Positions 26,089-36,253 of a stretch of DNA of 64,000 nt are shown piece by piece. The notes beneath the pieces are model-generated. The model searched no databases, was not told the DNA's origin, and saw only the letters and a list, made by a program, of their open reading frames with translations. Within the stretch, counting starts at the first letter, position 1. The number at the start of each line of letters is the position of its first letter. Both the position numbers and the translations under genes were made by a program. Origin of the DNA: Paucilactobacillus kaifaensis (GTDB lineage Bacteria; Bacillota; Bacilli; Lactobacillales; Lactobacillaceae); assembly GCF_005405145.1 (NCBI RefSeq), contig NZ_BJDM01000010.1, forward strand, positions 1 through 64,000. The letters are read 5' to 3'.

Positions 26089-26934
26089 TTAACGTAAATC
26101 GTGCATGTCTACCTGATCCATATCATCATAGGTCTGATTTTCACCACACATTGCCCAAATAAATGAGTAATTAGTTGTTCCAACACCACAATGAATTGAC
26201 CAACTTGGGTTAACCACTGCTTGTTCTGGTTCAAGTGCAATGTGCTTTGTGTTATCAGGTTCGCCCATATAATGAAATACTCGCGTATCAGATGTACCAA
26301 ACTCACAATACATGTACGTTTCCATTCGACGAGCGTGCGTGTGCGCTGGCATGGTATTCCAAGAATTACCGGGTTCTAACACTGTATAACCCATCTGAAG
26401 TTGACACGTATCCATTTGACTAGCGTCAATGTATTTATGAATTGTTCGCTTATTCATATGTTCTTGATCACCTAAAGGTAATGACAATGAATCCGCGAAT
26501 GGCAACTTTTTATTTGGATATGTTTTATGTGCTGGTGTTGATACAACATAAAACTTTGCTGGTTGACTAGCATCATCTGACGCAAACGAGACGTGCTTAG
26601 CACCCATCCCAATGTAATAACCATCATGAGTCACAACATGATCTGATGTTCCATCAATTGTCACAGTGCCAGGGCCACCAATATTGATGAATCCTAATTC
26701 ACGACGTTCAAGAAAGTACTTAACGCCCAACTCACTGTCCAATTTAATCTCAAGCTCACCATTTACCGGCGTAACCCCACCAAAAATCATGCGATCATTG
26801 TACGTGTAAGTAAGCAAAATGTCACCAGGATTAAATATTTTATCCATCAAAAATTGCTCACGCATCTCATCCGTACTGTAATGTTTAATATCTTCAGGAC
26901 TGTGCGCGTACCGTGTCACCATATTAAATGCCAT
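26089..26934 (-). CDS. kduI: 5-dehydro-4-deoxy-D-glucuronate isomerase
   Basis: The 281-residue cupin isomerase converts the open-chain product of unsaturated uronic acids to the KduD substrate. The zinc ligands expected from KduI structures are visible: His-x-His and Glu in HTHARRMETYMY, and the later His in PSWSIHCG. Length and ends match the family (MxxRxAHSPEDIKHY; YDDMDQVDMHDLR). GGAGG lies 8 nt upstream. It is the first gene of the kduI-kduD operon. Confidence 0.94.
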   Translation of the reverse strand: MAFNMVTRYAHSPEDIKHYSTDEMREQFLMDKIFNPGDILLTYTYNDRMIFGGVTPVNGELEIKLDSELGVKYFLERRELGFINIGGPGTVTIDGTSDHVVTHDGYYIGMGAKHVSFASDDASQPAKFYVVSTPAHKTYPNKKLPFADSLSLPLGDQEHMNKRTIHKYIDASQMDTCQLQMGYTVLEPGNSWNTMPAHTHARRMETYMYCEFGTSDTRVFHYMGEPDNTKHIALEPEQAVVNPSWSIHCGVGTTNYSFIWAMCGENQTYDDMDQVDMHDLR

Positions 26935-26951
26935 TCGTCAGACCTCCTGAT

Positions 26952-26970
26952 TATTTCTTATTAAGAAATA
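26952..26970. promoter_or_regulatory. Palindromic operator upstream of kduI, likely for the IclR regulator
   Basis: TATTTCTTATTAAGAAATA is a perfect 9-bp inverted repeat around one base. A second half-site TTTCTTATT follows at 26974. A close copy (16 of 19 bases) stands before the IclR gene at 28002-28020, which points to a shared regulator. Confidence 0.75.
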
Positions 26971-26998
26971 AGATTTCTTATTTGTGTTAACAATTACT

Positions 26999-27026
26999 AG
27001 TATAATAGTTATCCTTAATAATGCAA
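26999..27026 (-). promoter_or_regulatory. kduI promoter candidate
   Basis: On the minus strand TTGCAT (27021-27026), a 16-bp spacer and TATACT (26999-27004). The palindrome at 26952-26970 lies just downstream, a usual place for a repressor. Confidence 0.55.
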
Positions 27027-27154
27027 GTGATATCCAATCAATCTAAACACTACAAAGCGTTAAGTAAAATTAGTAAATACTTATCTCTTTAATAATATTC
27101 TAAATTGTTGTGAAAAAATTTGCAAACGATAACTTGAAAAGTCATTCAACTTAA

Positions 27155-27199
27155 AAAGACTCATCGCTAATCTGACTTCAAACTAATGATGAATCTCTT
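27155..27199 (-). terminator. Terminator of the IclR regulator gene
   Basis: On the minus strand AGATTCATC pairs with GATGAGTCT (one G-T), followed by TTTTT. Upstream at 27121 TGCAAACGATAACT is a two-mismatch cre-like sequence of doubtful value. Confidence 0.55.
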
Positions 27200-27219
27200 A
27201 ATATTTGCCAATACATTTC

Positions 27220-27984
27220 TTAAATTGCTGCAATAATACGTTGCTGAATCACTTTGGCCTGTTCAATAATAGCTGCTAATTTAGTTGGTTCTATTCGATA
27301 TTTAGGAATACTAATACTAAATGCCCCATAGATTTTATCTTCAGTTTTCAGTGAAAAACCAACACAATAAACATCCGGTTGATTTTCCTCATTATCAATC
27401 GAATAACCCTGTTGTTTAATTTCAGCTAGATTGCTACGGAGCTTTTTTTCACTAACAATCGTGTTAGGAGTTAATTTAGTTAATGTGACCTCATCAAAAT
27501 AACGAGATAATTGTTCATCATCGTATTGGGACAGCGTTGCTTTACCCATCGCGGACGAGTACATATTCATTCCTCCACCAATACGTGAAACTAGATAAAC
27601 ACTTTGTGGACTCTCCATTTTTTCTAGCAATGTAATCGTATTTCCATCGATAATTCCCAAGTTAACTGTTTCACCAGTTTGATCTCGCAATTCGCTCAAC
27701 AATGGCAATGCAATTTGCCGAATGTCAAAAGTATCATCAACTTTTTGAGCATAACCTAAAAAAACAGTTCCTAAATAATAGCGCTTAGTCTCTTCATCCC
27801 GACGAACAAAGCCACAATAATCCAAGGTCTTCAAAATTTTTAATACTGTCGACTTGGTCATCTCAACATGATCACTAATTTCTTTTAAGGTTGGTGGTGT
27901 TTGAGCATTCAAAATAAAGTCCATAATTTCTTTACCTTTGATCAGAACTCCACCGTATAAATTTTCTGCGGATGCATCTGTCAT
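27220..27984 (-). CDS. kdgR: IclR family regulator of the kdu genes (KdgR-like)
   Basis: The 254-residue protein has an N-terminal winged helix-turn-helix (32-54, TLKEISDHV...TVLKILKTL) and a C-terminal IclR effector domain. IclR-type KdgR proteins of enterobacteria bind 2-keto-3-deoxygluconate and repress uronate genes. Here the gene is next to kduI-kduD and carries the same palindrome in its own leader, so local repression and autoregulation are likely. GGAGC precedes the ATG. The effector is inferred. Confidence 0.82.
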   Translation of the reverse strand: MTDASAENLYGGVLIKGKEIMDFILNAQTPPTLKEISDHVEMTKSTVLKILKTLDYCGFVRRDEETKRYYLGTVFLGYAQKVDDTFDIRQIALPLLSELRDQTGETVNLGIIDGNTITLLEKMESPQSVYLVSRIGGGMNMYSSAMGKATLSQYDDEQLSRYFDEVTLTKLTPNTIVSEKKLRSNLAEIKQQGYSIDNEENQPDVYCVGFSLKTEDKIYGAFSISIPKYRIEPTKLAAIIEQAKVIQQRIIAAI

Positions 27985-28001
27985 TTGTTAATCGCTCCTA
28001 T

Positions 28002-28020
28002 TATTTCTAATTAGGAAATA
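28002..28020. promoter_or_regulatory. Palindromic operator upstream of the IclR gene
   Basis: TATTTCTAATTAGGAAATA differs from the kduI operator at three bases and keeps the dyad symmetry. It lies 17 bp before the start codon, overlapping the leader, as expected for autoregulation. Confidence 0.7.
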
Positions 28021-28120
28021 TTGTAACGCTATTCAAGGTAAATAGGAAGTTTATGCACTAATCAGATTACGAGTAAAAATGTTAGTGGTTATATTTACGC
28101 TCGTGAATTCAACTGGCTTA

Positions 28121-30719
<2,599 letters not shown>

Positions 30720-30750
30720 ACTGCTCTCCCTCTCATGCTCTTGTTAATAA

Positions 30751-31923
30751 TTAGTTTACTTCGTGTGGACCATCAACAATTTCTGCGTCGTAAAATTCAG
30801 CAGCGTAACCAATCTTTTGTTTGTAAGTATCACCAACATTTTTCTCGAATGCTGCGACTTGGTCTTTTTTGACAATGGCAATGGCACTACCACCAAAACC
30901 GCCACCGATCATACGGGCTCCAAGGACACCTGGCTGCTCCCAAGCTGTACTTGCCAATGTATCAAGCTCTTCACCAGTAACTTCATAATCATATTGTAAT
31001 GAAACATGAGAAGCATTAATTAAGCGACCTAGTTTTTCCAAATCTTGGTCCAACAATGCTTGTTTAGCCTTCAAAGTCCGTTGATTTTCAATAACCACGT
31101 GACGAGCACGACGAATCAAAATATCATCATGAATTAAATAAGTGTATTGATCAAAGGTATCCTCATCTAAATCACCCAGTGCCTTGATATCTAGAACAGT
31201 TTGTAAACGACGAACAGCTTCTTCATTTTGAGCACGGCGCTCGTTGTACTTAGAATCAATCAAAGAATGTTCTTTGTTCGTATTCATAATAACAACGGTG
31301 TAATCGTTAAGTGCCAATGGATAGTAGTGATACTCCATTGTATTAGTATCAAGCAAAATAGCATTATCTTTTTTACCCATACCAACCGCGAATTGATCCA
31401 TAATTCCAGAATTAAGGCCCACAAAATTATTTTCAACTTTTTGACCTAATTTAACTAGTTCAATTTGTTCGATATCTAAGTTAAATTCATGCTTTAAAAT
31501 ATACCCCATCAATAATTCAATGGATGCTGACGATGACAGTCCCGCACCATAAGGTAAGTTACCATGCACCAGTAAATCAAAGCCGTGATCAAACTTATAG
31601 CCGTGTTGTAACAGCTGCACAACCATTCCTTTAAAATAGTTAATCCATTTACTTTTGGCCTCAGTTTCGGGTTCTAAATCACCAATTTCAAAGCTTTCAA
31701 TATCGTCACCCTTCATATTAGCTGAATAAAGGCGAATTTGGTTGTCTGTCCGAGGAGCGTACGCACCATAAGTCCCTAAGCTAATTGCACACGGAAATAC
31801 GTTACCACCATTAAAGTCAGTATATTCACCAATAATGTTAATTCGACCTGGTGAAAAATAAACCCGCTGCCCAGCAACACCAAATACCTGTTTGAATTGT
31901 TCTAATAGTTGGTTCTTGTCCAT
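30751..31923 (-). CDS. galK: Galactokinase
   Basis: The 390-residue GHMP kinase phosphorylates galactose at C1 with ATP. It has the galactokinase signature GRINIIGEYTDF (26-37), the ATP-binding GAGLSSSAS (126-134), and GGGFGGSAIA near the C-terminus. Tyr35 takes the place of the commoner His in GEHTD. GGAGG precedes the ATG. It is first in galK-galT-galR, with a strong promoter at 31981-32009 and an operator-like dyad just downstream of the -10. Confidence 0.96.
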   Translation of the reverse strand: MDKNQLLEQFKQVFGVAGQRVYFSPGRINIIGEYTDFNGGNVFPCAISLGTYGAYAPRTDNQIRLYSANMKGDDIESFEIGDLEPETEAKSKWINYFKGMVVQLLQHGYKFDHGFDLLVHGNLPYGAGLSSSASIELLMGYILKHEFNLDIEQIELVKLGQKVENNFVGLNSGIMDQFAVGMGKKDNAILLDTNTMEYHYYPLALNDYTVVIMNTNKEHSLIDSKYNERRAQNEEAVRRLQTVLDIKALGDLDEDTFDQYTYLIHDDILIRRARHVVIENQRTLKAKQALLDQDLEKLGRLINASHVSLQYDYEVTGEELDTLASTAWEQPGVLGARMIGGGFGGSAIAIVKKDQVAAFEKNVGDTYKQKIGYAAEFYDAEIVDGPHEVN

Positions 31924-31959
31924 AATCTAATTACCTCCACCTACACTCAAATCAAGTTG

Positions 31960-31974
31960 AGTAAAATTTTTACT
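31960..31974. promoter_or_regulatory. GalR operator candidate
   Basis: AGTAAAATTTTTACT is a perfect 7-bp inverted repeat around one base. It starts 6 bp downstream of the galK -10, where a repressor would block initiation. Confidence 0.6.
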
Positions 31975-31980
31975 AAACTA

Positions 31981-32009
31981 AATATAGAATCAAGTTTATC
32001 ATTTGTCAA
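31981..32009 (-). promoter_or_regulatory. galK promoter
   Basis: On the minus strand TTGACA (32004-32009), a 17-bp spacer and TATATT (31981-31986). Confidence 0.8.
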
Positions 32010-32168
32010 GGATCCGTTTTGAATAAAACGCCGTTATTAAAGTAATGAAATCGGATAACTTTTTTTGTAGCATCTAAATCTATCTTAGTAAAAAAAGTAA
32101 TTAAAAATCAATTAGCCTTATAAACGTTCAATTAGAGTATAATAACACCCATGCGGTTACCAATAATT

Positions 32169-32193
32169 AGTAAAAAAATGTTGCTTTTTTACT
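32169..32193. promoter_or_regulatory. Second AGTAAA dyad, before the symporter genes
   Basis: AGTAAAAAA and TTTTTTACT flank TGTTGC. The half-site AGTAAA is the same as in the galK dyad, so GalR may bind both divergent sides. A TATAAT at 32138-32143 is a possible -10 for the plus-strand genes. Confidence 0.5.
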
Positions 32194-32211
32194 GAACGTG
32201 TTTTACATTAA

Positions 32212-32225
32212 GGTAAGCGGTTACA
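32212..32225. promoter_or_regulatory. cre site before the symporter operon
   Basis: GGTAAGCGGTTACA matches TGWAANCGNTNWCA at all but the first base. It lies 27 bp before the start at 32252. Confidence 0.65.
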
Positions 32226-32251
32226 AAATATAAAACAAAGGAGACTTATCT

Positions 32252-32494
32252 ATGGCTAGAAAAGATGAAAAAATCAAAATTGACCCTGAAGATTTCGCTC
32301 ATATGGTACTGGGTGGCAGCCTTAAACAAGATGATGAAGAAGAGTTAGTCTACATCAAACGTCAATTACGATTATATTTGGAATCATTGTTATTAGCACA
32401 AGATTTTAACGACCTGGAAGAAACTCAATTTGACGTTGCTAAACAATCTCAACGCGATGAGATTTTGCAAAAAATTATTGAGCGACGGTACTAA
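32252..32494 (+). CDS. Small charged protein of unknown function before the symporter
   Basis: The 80-residue product is highly charged, without membrane segments, and predicted helical (IKIDPEDFAHMVLGG, then KRQLRLYLESLLLAQDF). AAAGGAG precedes the ATG. It lies 27 bp before the GPH symporter gene and shares its cre site and promoter region, so the two are co-transcribed. I recognise no domain. A role in modulating the transporter is possible, since this transporter lacks the regulatory EIIA domain of LacS, but nothing in the sequence proves it. Confidence 0.75.
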   Translation: MARKDEKIKIDPEDFAHMVLGGSLKQDDEEELVYIKRQLRLYLESLLLAQDFNDLEETQFDVAKQSQRDEILQKIIERRY

Positions 32495-32521
32495 ATTTTA
32501 TTTCATAGGAGACTGAGGATA

Positions 32522-33940
32522 ATGAAACATGTAAAACAGTATACTTCATATGCCTTAGGTGCGTTTGGACATGATGCATTCTACCAAACTTTAAGTACCT
32601 ATCTCATGTTGTTCGTCACAAGTCAGTTGTTTGATACAAGTGATAAGGCGTTTAACGCCCGTATGATTGGTTACGTTACTTTGTTAATGACTGCTATTCG
32701 ATTAATTGAAATTGTGTTTGATCCATTGATTGGTGGTGCGGTTGATAACACCGAAACTCGCTGGGGTAAATTTAAGCCTTGGTTGATGGTTGGTGCAGCT
32801 GTTAGTTCTATTATGTTAGTCATTGTCTTTACTGACTTTGGCGGTTTAACTACTAAGAACCCTGTTCTTTATTTGGTATTATTCGGAATTTCATTTGTTA
32901 TTTTGGATATTTTCTATTCATTCAAAGATATTTCATTTTGGTCAATGCTCCCTGCTTTGAGTGTTGATTCAAAGGTCCGAGCTAAGTTCGGTACCATTGG
33001 TCGTTTGGGTTCTACTTTAGGTGCTCAAGGAGTTCCAATTGTCATCTTTCCATTAATCGTTTTCTTCTCACAAACATTTTCTGGTACTCATGGTGATGCT
33101 AAGACTCACGCTGGTTGGATTGGTTTCGCTGTTGTGATTGCGTTAGTTTCTTTCTTAGGGGCCCTAGCAACCGCTGCTGGAACAAAAGAAAAGAAGAGTT
33201 TGATTCGCGATAATAGTGAAAAAGTTCGTTTTCGTGATGTGTTCAAGGTGTTGGCTAAAAACGACCAATTAATGTGGTTAGCCTTGTCATACTTCTTGTT
33301 TGCCCTTAGCTATGTGGTTACAAACTCATTGCTTGCTTACTACTTCCAATATGTCCTTGGCCGTTCAGACGCTTACTGGCTAGTTGGTGTTATTACCGCC
33401 ATCTTGGGCATCATCTCAGTTTCATTGTTCCCGGCTGTTGTTGCTTTGATTAAACGTCGTGCTATTTACGTTGGCGGGATCGTAATGATGCTTGTTGGTT
33501 ACTCAATCTTCTTATTTGCTGGTCACAGTGTTCTCGCTGTTTTAATCGCCGTTGGTATCTTCTTCTTCCCATATCCAATGATTTTCTTAGCTGCCCTTAT
33601 GACGATTACAGATAGTGTTGAATATGGTCAATTAAAGAATGGGACACGAAATGAATCAGTGACTTTGTCAGTTCGTCCTTTGATTGATAAGGTGGCTGGT
33701 GCCATTGCCAACAGTGTTGTTGGATTAGCTGCTGTGCATGCAGGAATGATCGGTAACGCTAAGCCAAGTAGCATCAGTGCTGGTCAATTGTTAACATTCA
33801 GAAGTTACATGTTCTTCGCCCCAATCGCATTGATCATCATCGCCGCTTTAGTTTACTTATTCAAAGTTGAATTAAGTGAAAAGAAACATAGTGAGATTGT
33901 CACTGAATTGGAAGCTAAGTTAAAGGCTGAAAAGAAATAG
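32522..33940 (+). CDS. GPH-family galactoside/pentoside:cation symporter
   Basis: The 472-residue protein has 12 predicted membrane helices and the GPH signatures YALGAFGHDAFYQTLSTYLM, DPLIGGAVDNTETRWGKFKPW and DSVEYGQLKNGTRNESV. It ends at the membrane domain plus a short tail, without the C-terminal EIIA domain of LacS. Its divergence from galKTR and the shared AGTAAA dyads suggest a galactose or alpha/beta-galactoside substrate. GAGACTGAGG lies upstream of the ATG. A hairpin element begins right after the TAG. Confidence 0.88.
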   Translation: MKHVKQYTSYALGAFGHDAFYQTLSTYLMLFVTSQLFDTSDKAFNARMIGYVTLLMTAIRLIEIVFDPLIGGAVDNTETRWGKFKPWLMVGAAVSSIMLVIVFTDFGGLTTKNPVLYLVLFGISFVILDIFYSFKDISFWSMLPALSVDSKVRAKFGTIGRLGSTLGAQGVPIVIFPLIVFFSQTFSGTHGDAKTHAGWIGFAVVIALVSFLGALATAAGTKEKKSLIRDNSEKVRFRDVFKVLAKNDQLMWLALSYFLFALSYVVTNSLLAYYFQYVLGRSDAYWLVGVITAILGIISVSLFPAVVALIKRRAIYVGGIVMMLVGYSIFLFAGHSVLAVLIAVGIFFFPYPMIFLAALMTITDSVEYGQLKNGTRNESVTLSVRPLIDKVAGAIANSVVGLAAVHAGMIGNAKPSSISAGQLLTFRSYMFFAPIALIIIAALVYLFKVELSEKKHSEIVTELEAKLKAEKK

Positions 33941-34090
33941 AGTGTGAACGGTCTAACACTTAGAAGCTGGAATGTAATGTAAAAAAGATGCGAGCAGATT
34001 CGAATTTGAATCTGCTCGCATCTTTTTTACATTATATGGAAACTTTTGTGACTGTGAATTGAGTTAGACTACATAAAAAGTTCACACACC
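33941..34090. repeat. Intergenic modular hairpin element
   Basis: It begins AGTGTGAACGGTCTAAC directly after the TAG stop and ends GTTAGACTACATAAAAAGTTCACAC-like. The inner stem is AAAAAAGATGCGAGCAGATTC with its complement, a strong terminator. The middle arm CACTTAGAAGCTGGAATG pairs with the segment ATGGAAACTTTTGTG. Confidence 0.82.
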
Positions 34091-34161
34091 GCTAACAAAA
34101 AAAAGACCAGCACACGAATTGCACTCTGATCTTATATCTAATTCATAATTCAAAATTAAAA

Positions 34162-35232
34162 CTACTTTTTGTCTAATGCTTCCCACAAACCGTTCAAGTA
34201 AGCAATTCCTAATGCACGATCATACAAACCATATCCAGGACGACCAGTTTCGCCCCAAATATTACGACCGTGATCTGGTCTGATATAACCATCAAAATTA
34301 GTATCATGTAGAGCTTTCATCACCTCGAACATATCAATGGATCCCATTGATGACAGATGAGCGGACTCGTGGAAGTCCCCCGGCTCGCCAGCAAACTTAA
34401 TATTTCGAGCATGAATAAAGGGGGCACGATTTTTTTTAACAAATTCACGAATCAAAGCTGGTACATCATTTTCGGGATTTTCACCTAGGCTACCAGTACA
34501 AATCGTCAAAGCATTATATGGACTATCATGCATTGACACAATCGCTTGCATGTCTTCACGATTTTTGTAAATCCGTGGTAACCCAAATAATGGACGAGGC
34601 GGATCATCCGGATGCATCGCCATCTTAATATCACATTCCTCACAGACAGGAATAATCGCGTCCAAGAAGTACTTAAGATTCTCTCTCAACTTGTCCGCGT
34701 CTACATCAGCATACTCACTAAATAGATGTTTAACTTCAGCCAAACGTTCTGGTTCCCATCCTGGTAATGAATAGCCATTGGATTCATCTTGAACAGATTT
34801 GATAATTTGTTCAGGATCACCTTCAACTTTTTTGTGTTCAAACGACATTACATTGGAACCATCTTCTAATTTATAAGCCAAGTTTGTTCTGATCCAGTCA
34901 AATACCGGCATAAAGTTGTAGCAAATTACCTTAATTCCATATTCAGATAAATTACGAATTGTTTGCTGATAATTAGCGATATAACGATCACGACTAGGCT
35001 TACCAATTTTAATATCATCATGAATGTTGACACTCTCAATCACTTCAAGCTTCAATCCTGATGCTTCAACCTCTTGTTTTAATTGTGCGATTCGTTCCTT
35101 TGGCCATACTTCACCAACTGGAATATCAAATAGCGCTCCAACCACCTGGGTGGTTCCAGGAATTTGACGAATTTTAGAAAGTGAGATTGGATCATCATCT
35201 TTTCCAAACCAGCGAAAGCCCATCTTTAACAT
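34162..35232 (-). CDS. uxuA: Mannonate dehydratase
   Basis: The 356-residue TIM-barrel enzyme dehydrates D-mannonate to 2-keto-3-deoxygluconate. It begins [10 protein letters not shown] and shows the family blocks [40 protein letters not shown] and IRPDHGRN, with metal-binding His, Cys and Asp in place. The ATG at 35232 follows AAGGA; the frame extends to a TTG at 35259. uxuB and uxaC are not in the window. It diverges from a GntR regulator, with a 14-bp palindrome and a cre site in its leader. Confidence 0.94.
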   Translation of the reverse strand: MLKMGFRWFGKDDDPISLSKIRQIPGTTQVVGALFDIPVGEVWPKERIAQLKQEVEASGLKLEVIESVNIHDDIKIGKPSRDRYIANYQQTIRNLSEYGIKVICYNFMPVFDWIRTNLAYKLEDGSNVMSFEHKKVEGDPEQIIKSVQDESNGYSLPGWEPERLAEVKHLFSEYADVDADKLRENLKYFLDAIIPVCEECDIKMAMHPDDPPRPLFGLPRIYKNREDMQAIVSMHDSPYNALTICTGSLGENPENDVPALIREFVKKNRAPFIHARNIKFAGEPGDFHESAHLSSMGSIDMFEVMKALHDTNFDGYIRPDHGRNIWGETGRPGYGLYDRALGIAYLNGLWEALDKK

Positions 35233-35266
35233 TGCAAATCTTTCCTTTCCGAACAACAAATTTTAA

Positions 35267-35280
35267 ACTAATATATTAGT
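35267..35280. promoter_or_regulatory. 14-bp palindrome in the uxuA leader
   Basis: ACTAATATATTAGT is a perfect palindrome 35 bp before the uxuA start. It is a candidate operator for the divergent GntR regulator. Confidence 0.55.
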
Positions 35281-35285
35281 ATATT

Positions 35286-35299
35286 TGTTTACGCTTTCA
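35286..35299. promoter_or_regulatory. cre site upstream of uxuA
   Basis: On the minus strand TGAAAGCGTAAACA matches the cre consensus at all but one defined position. Confidence 0.65.
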
Positions 35300-35328
35300 T
35301 TATAACGGAATGATTTAAAATTGCAAAT

Positions 35329-35359
35329 ATAGAATCATTTCTGCTCGAATTGATTCTAT
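35329..35359. promoter_or_regulatory. Inverted repeat before the GntR promoter
   Basis: ATAGAATCA and TGATTCTAT are perfect 9-bp arms with a 13-bp spacer, ending 2 bp before the -35 at 35362. It could be an operator of the divergent pair. Confidence 0.5.
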
Positions 35360-35361
35360 TA

Positions 35362-35390
35362 TTGACACAACCCTGTTCTTATCGCACAAT
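35362..35390 (+). promoter_or_regulatory. Promoter of the GntR regulator
   Basis: TTGACA (35362-35367), a 17-bp spacer and CACAAT (35385-35390) precede the start at 35411. Confidence 0.6.
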
Positions 35391-35410
35391 AATTTTATGG
35401 AGGCACAATT

Positions 35411-36091
35411 ATGCAAAATTCTGCTAGTAACTTACAAACTCAAGCATATGAATTAATCAAAAATAAAATTTTGCGGGCAGTTTATCCACCTGGTCAAAAA
35501 ATATCTGAAAAAGAAATCGAGACAGATGTAAAGATTGGTCGCACACCAGTCCGAGAAGCACTAATTCATCTTCGTCGTGACGGGTTAATTGATGTCATCC
35601 CCCAAAGTGGCACTTATATCTCTCTTATTGACATGCATGCCGCTACCGCAGCTAGATTTGTGCGTGAAAACATTGAGAAAAAAGTTGTCATGGAAGCTAG
35701 TAATCAGATCACTCCGTTAATTTCTGATAGCTTTGAGCAAATTTTAGGCCAGCAAAAATTACAGATTGAACGTCAAAATGTTGCCGCCTTTTTCGAGGCT
35801 GATGAGGCTTTTCACCGAAAGTTTTATGAAATTACCGATAAAGTTCTCGTGTGGAACTGGTTACAAATTGTTAACATTCACCTAAATCGTTTTCGCTGGC
35901 TCCGACTTAAGATTACTGATTTAGACTGGGATATGTTGACTGATCAACATCAGCAAATTTTAAATGCAGTTAAAAATCATGATATCGATGAGGCAGGATT
36001 TTTAGCTAGCCAACATCTACATTTGATGCTGGAGGAACAGCAAACACTGCTAGCTGCATTCCCAGAATACTTTATGGATACACATGAATAA
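35411..36091 (+). CDS. GntR/FadR-type regulator of uxuA (FCD domain)
   Basis: The 226-residue regulator has an N-terminal winged helix with the GntR signature (PGQKISEKEIE...GRTPVREALIHLRRDGLI, about 29-62) and a C-terminal all-helical FCD ligand-binding domain with metal-type histidines. GGAGG precedes the ATG. It diverges from uxuA and is probably a UxuR/ExuR-like regulator responding to a hexuronate intermediate. The ligand is inferred from position. Confidence 0.86.
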   Translation: MQNSASNLQTQAYELIKNKILRAVYPPGQKISEKEIETDVKIGRTPVREALIHLRRDGLIDVIPQSGTYISLIDMHAATAARFVRENIEKKVVMEASNQITPLISDSFEQILGQQKLQIERQNVAAFFEADEAFHRKFYEITDKVLVWNWLQIVNIHLNRFRWLRLKITDLDWDMLTDQHQQILNAVKNHDIDEAGFLASQHLHLMLEEQQTLLAAFPEYFMDTHE

Positions 36092-36124
36092 AAGGCAATA
36101 TATGATTTTGTTTTTTTATTATCG

Positions 36125-36253
36125 AAACGTGTTCATAGTAATTAATTCACGTTATAAGCAAGAAAAATCCCCTAACCACTTCTAATTTTGAAGTTGGTTA
36201 GGGGATTTTTCTTGCTTACACCACAGGTTCAACCTGTAGCTGCGAACACTCTA
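36125..36253. repeat. Intergenic modular hairpin element
   Basis: It runs from AAACGTGTTCATAG to GCTGCGAACACTCTA. The inner stem is AAGCAAGAAAAATCCCCTAACC with its complement. The final CTA is the TAG stop of the transketolase gene. Confidence 0.85.
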
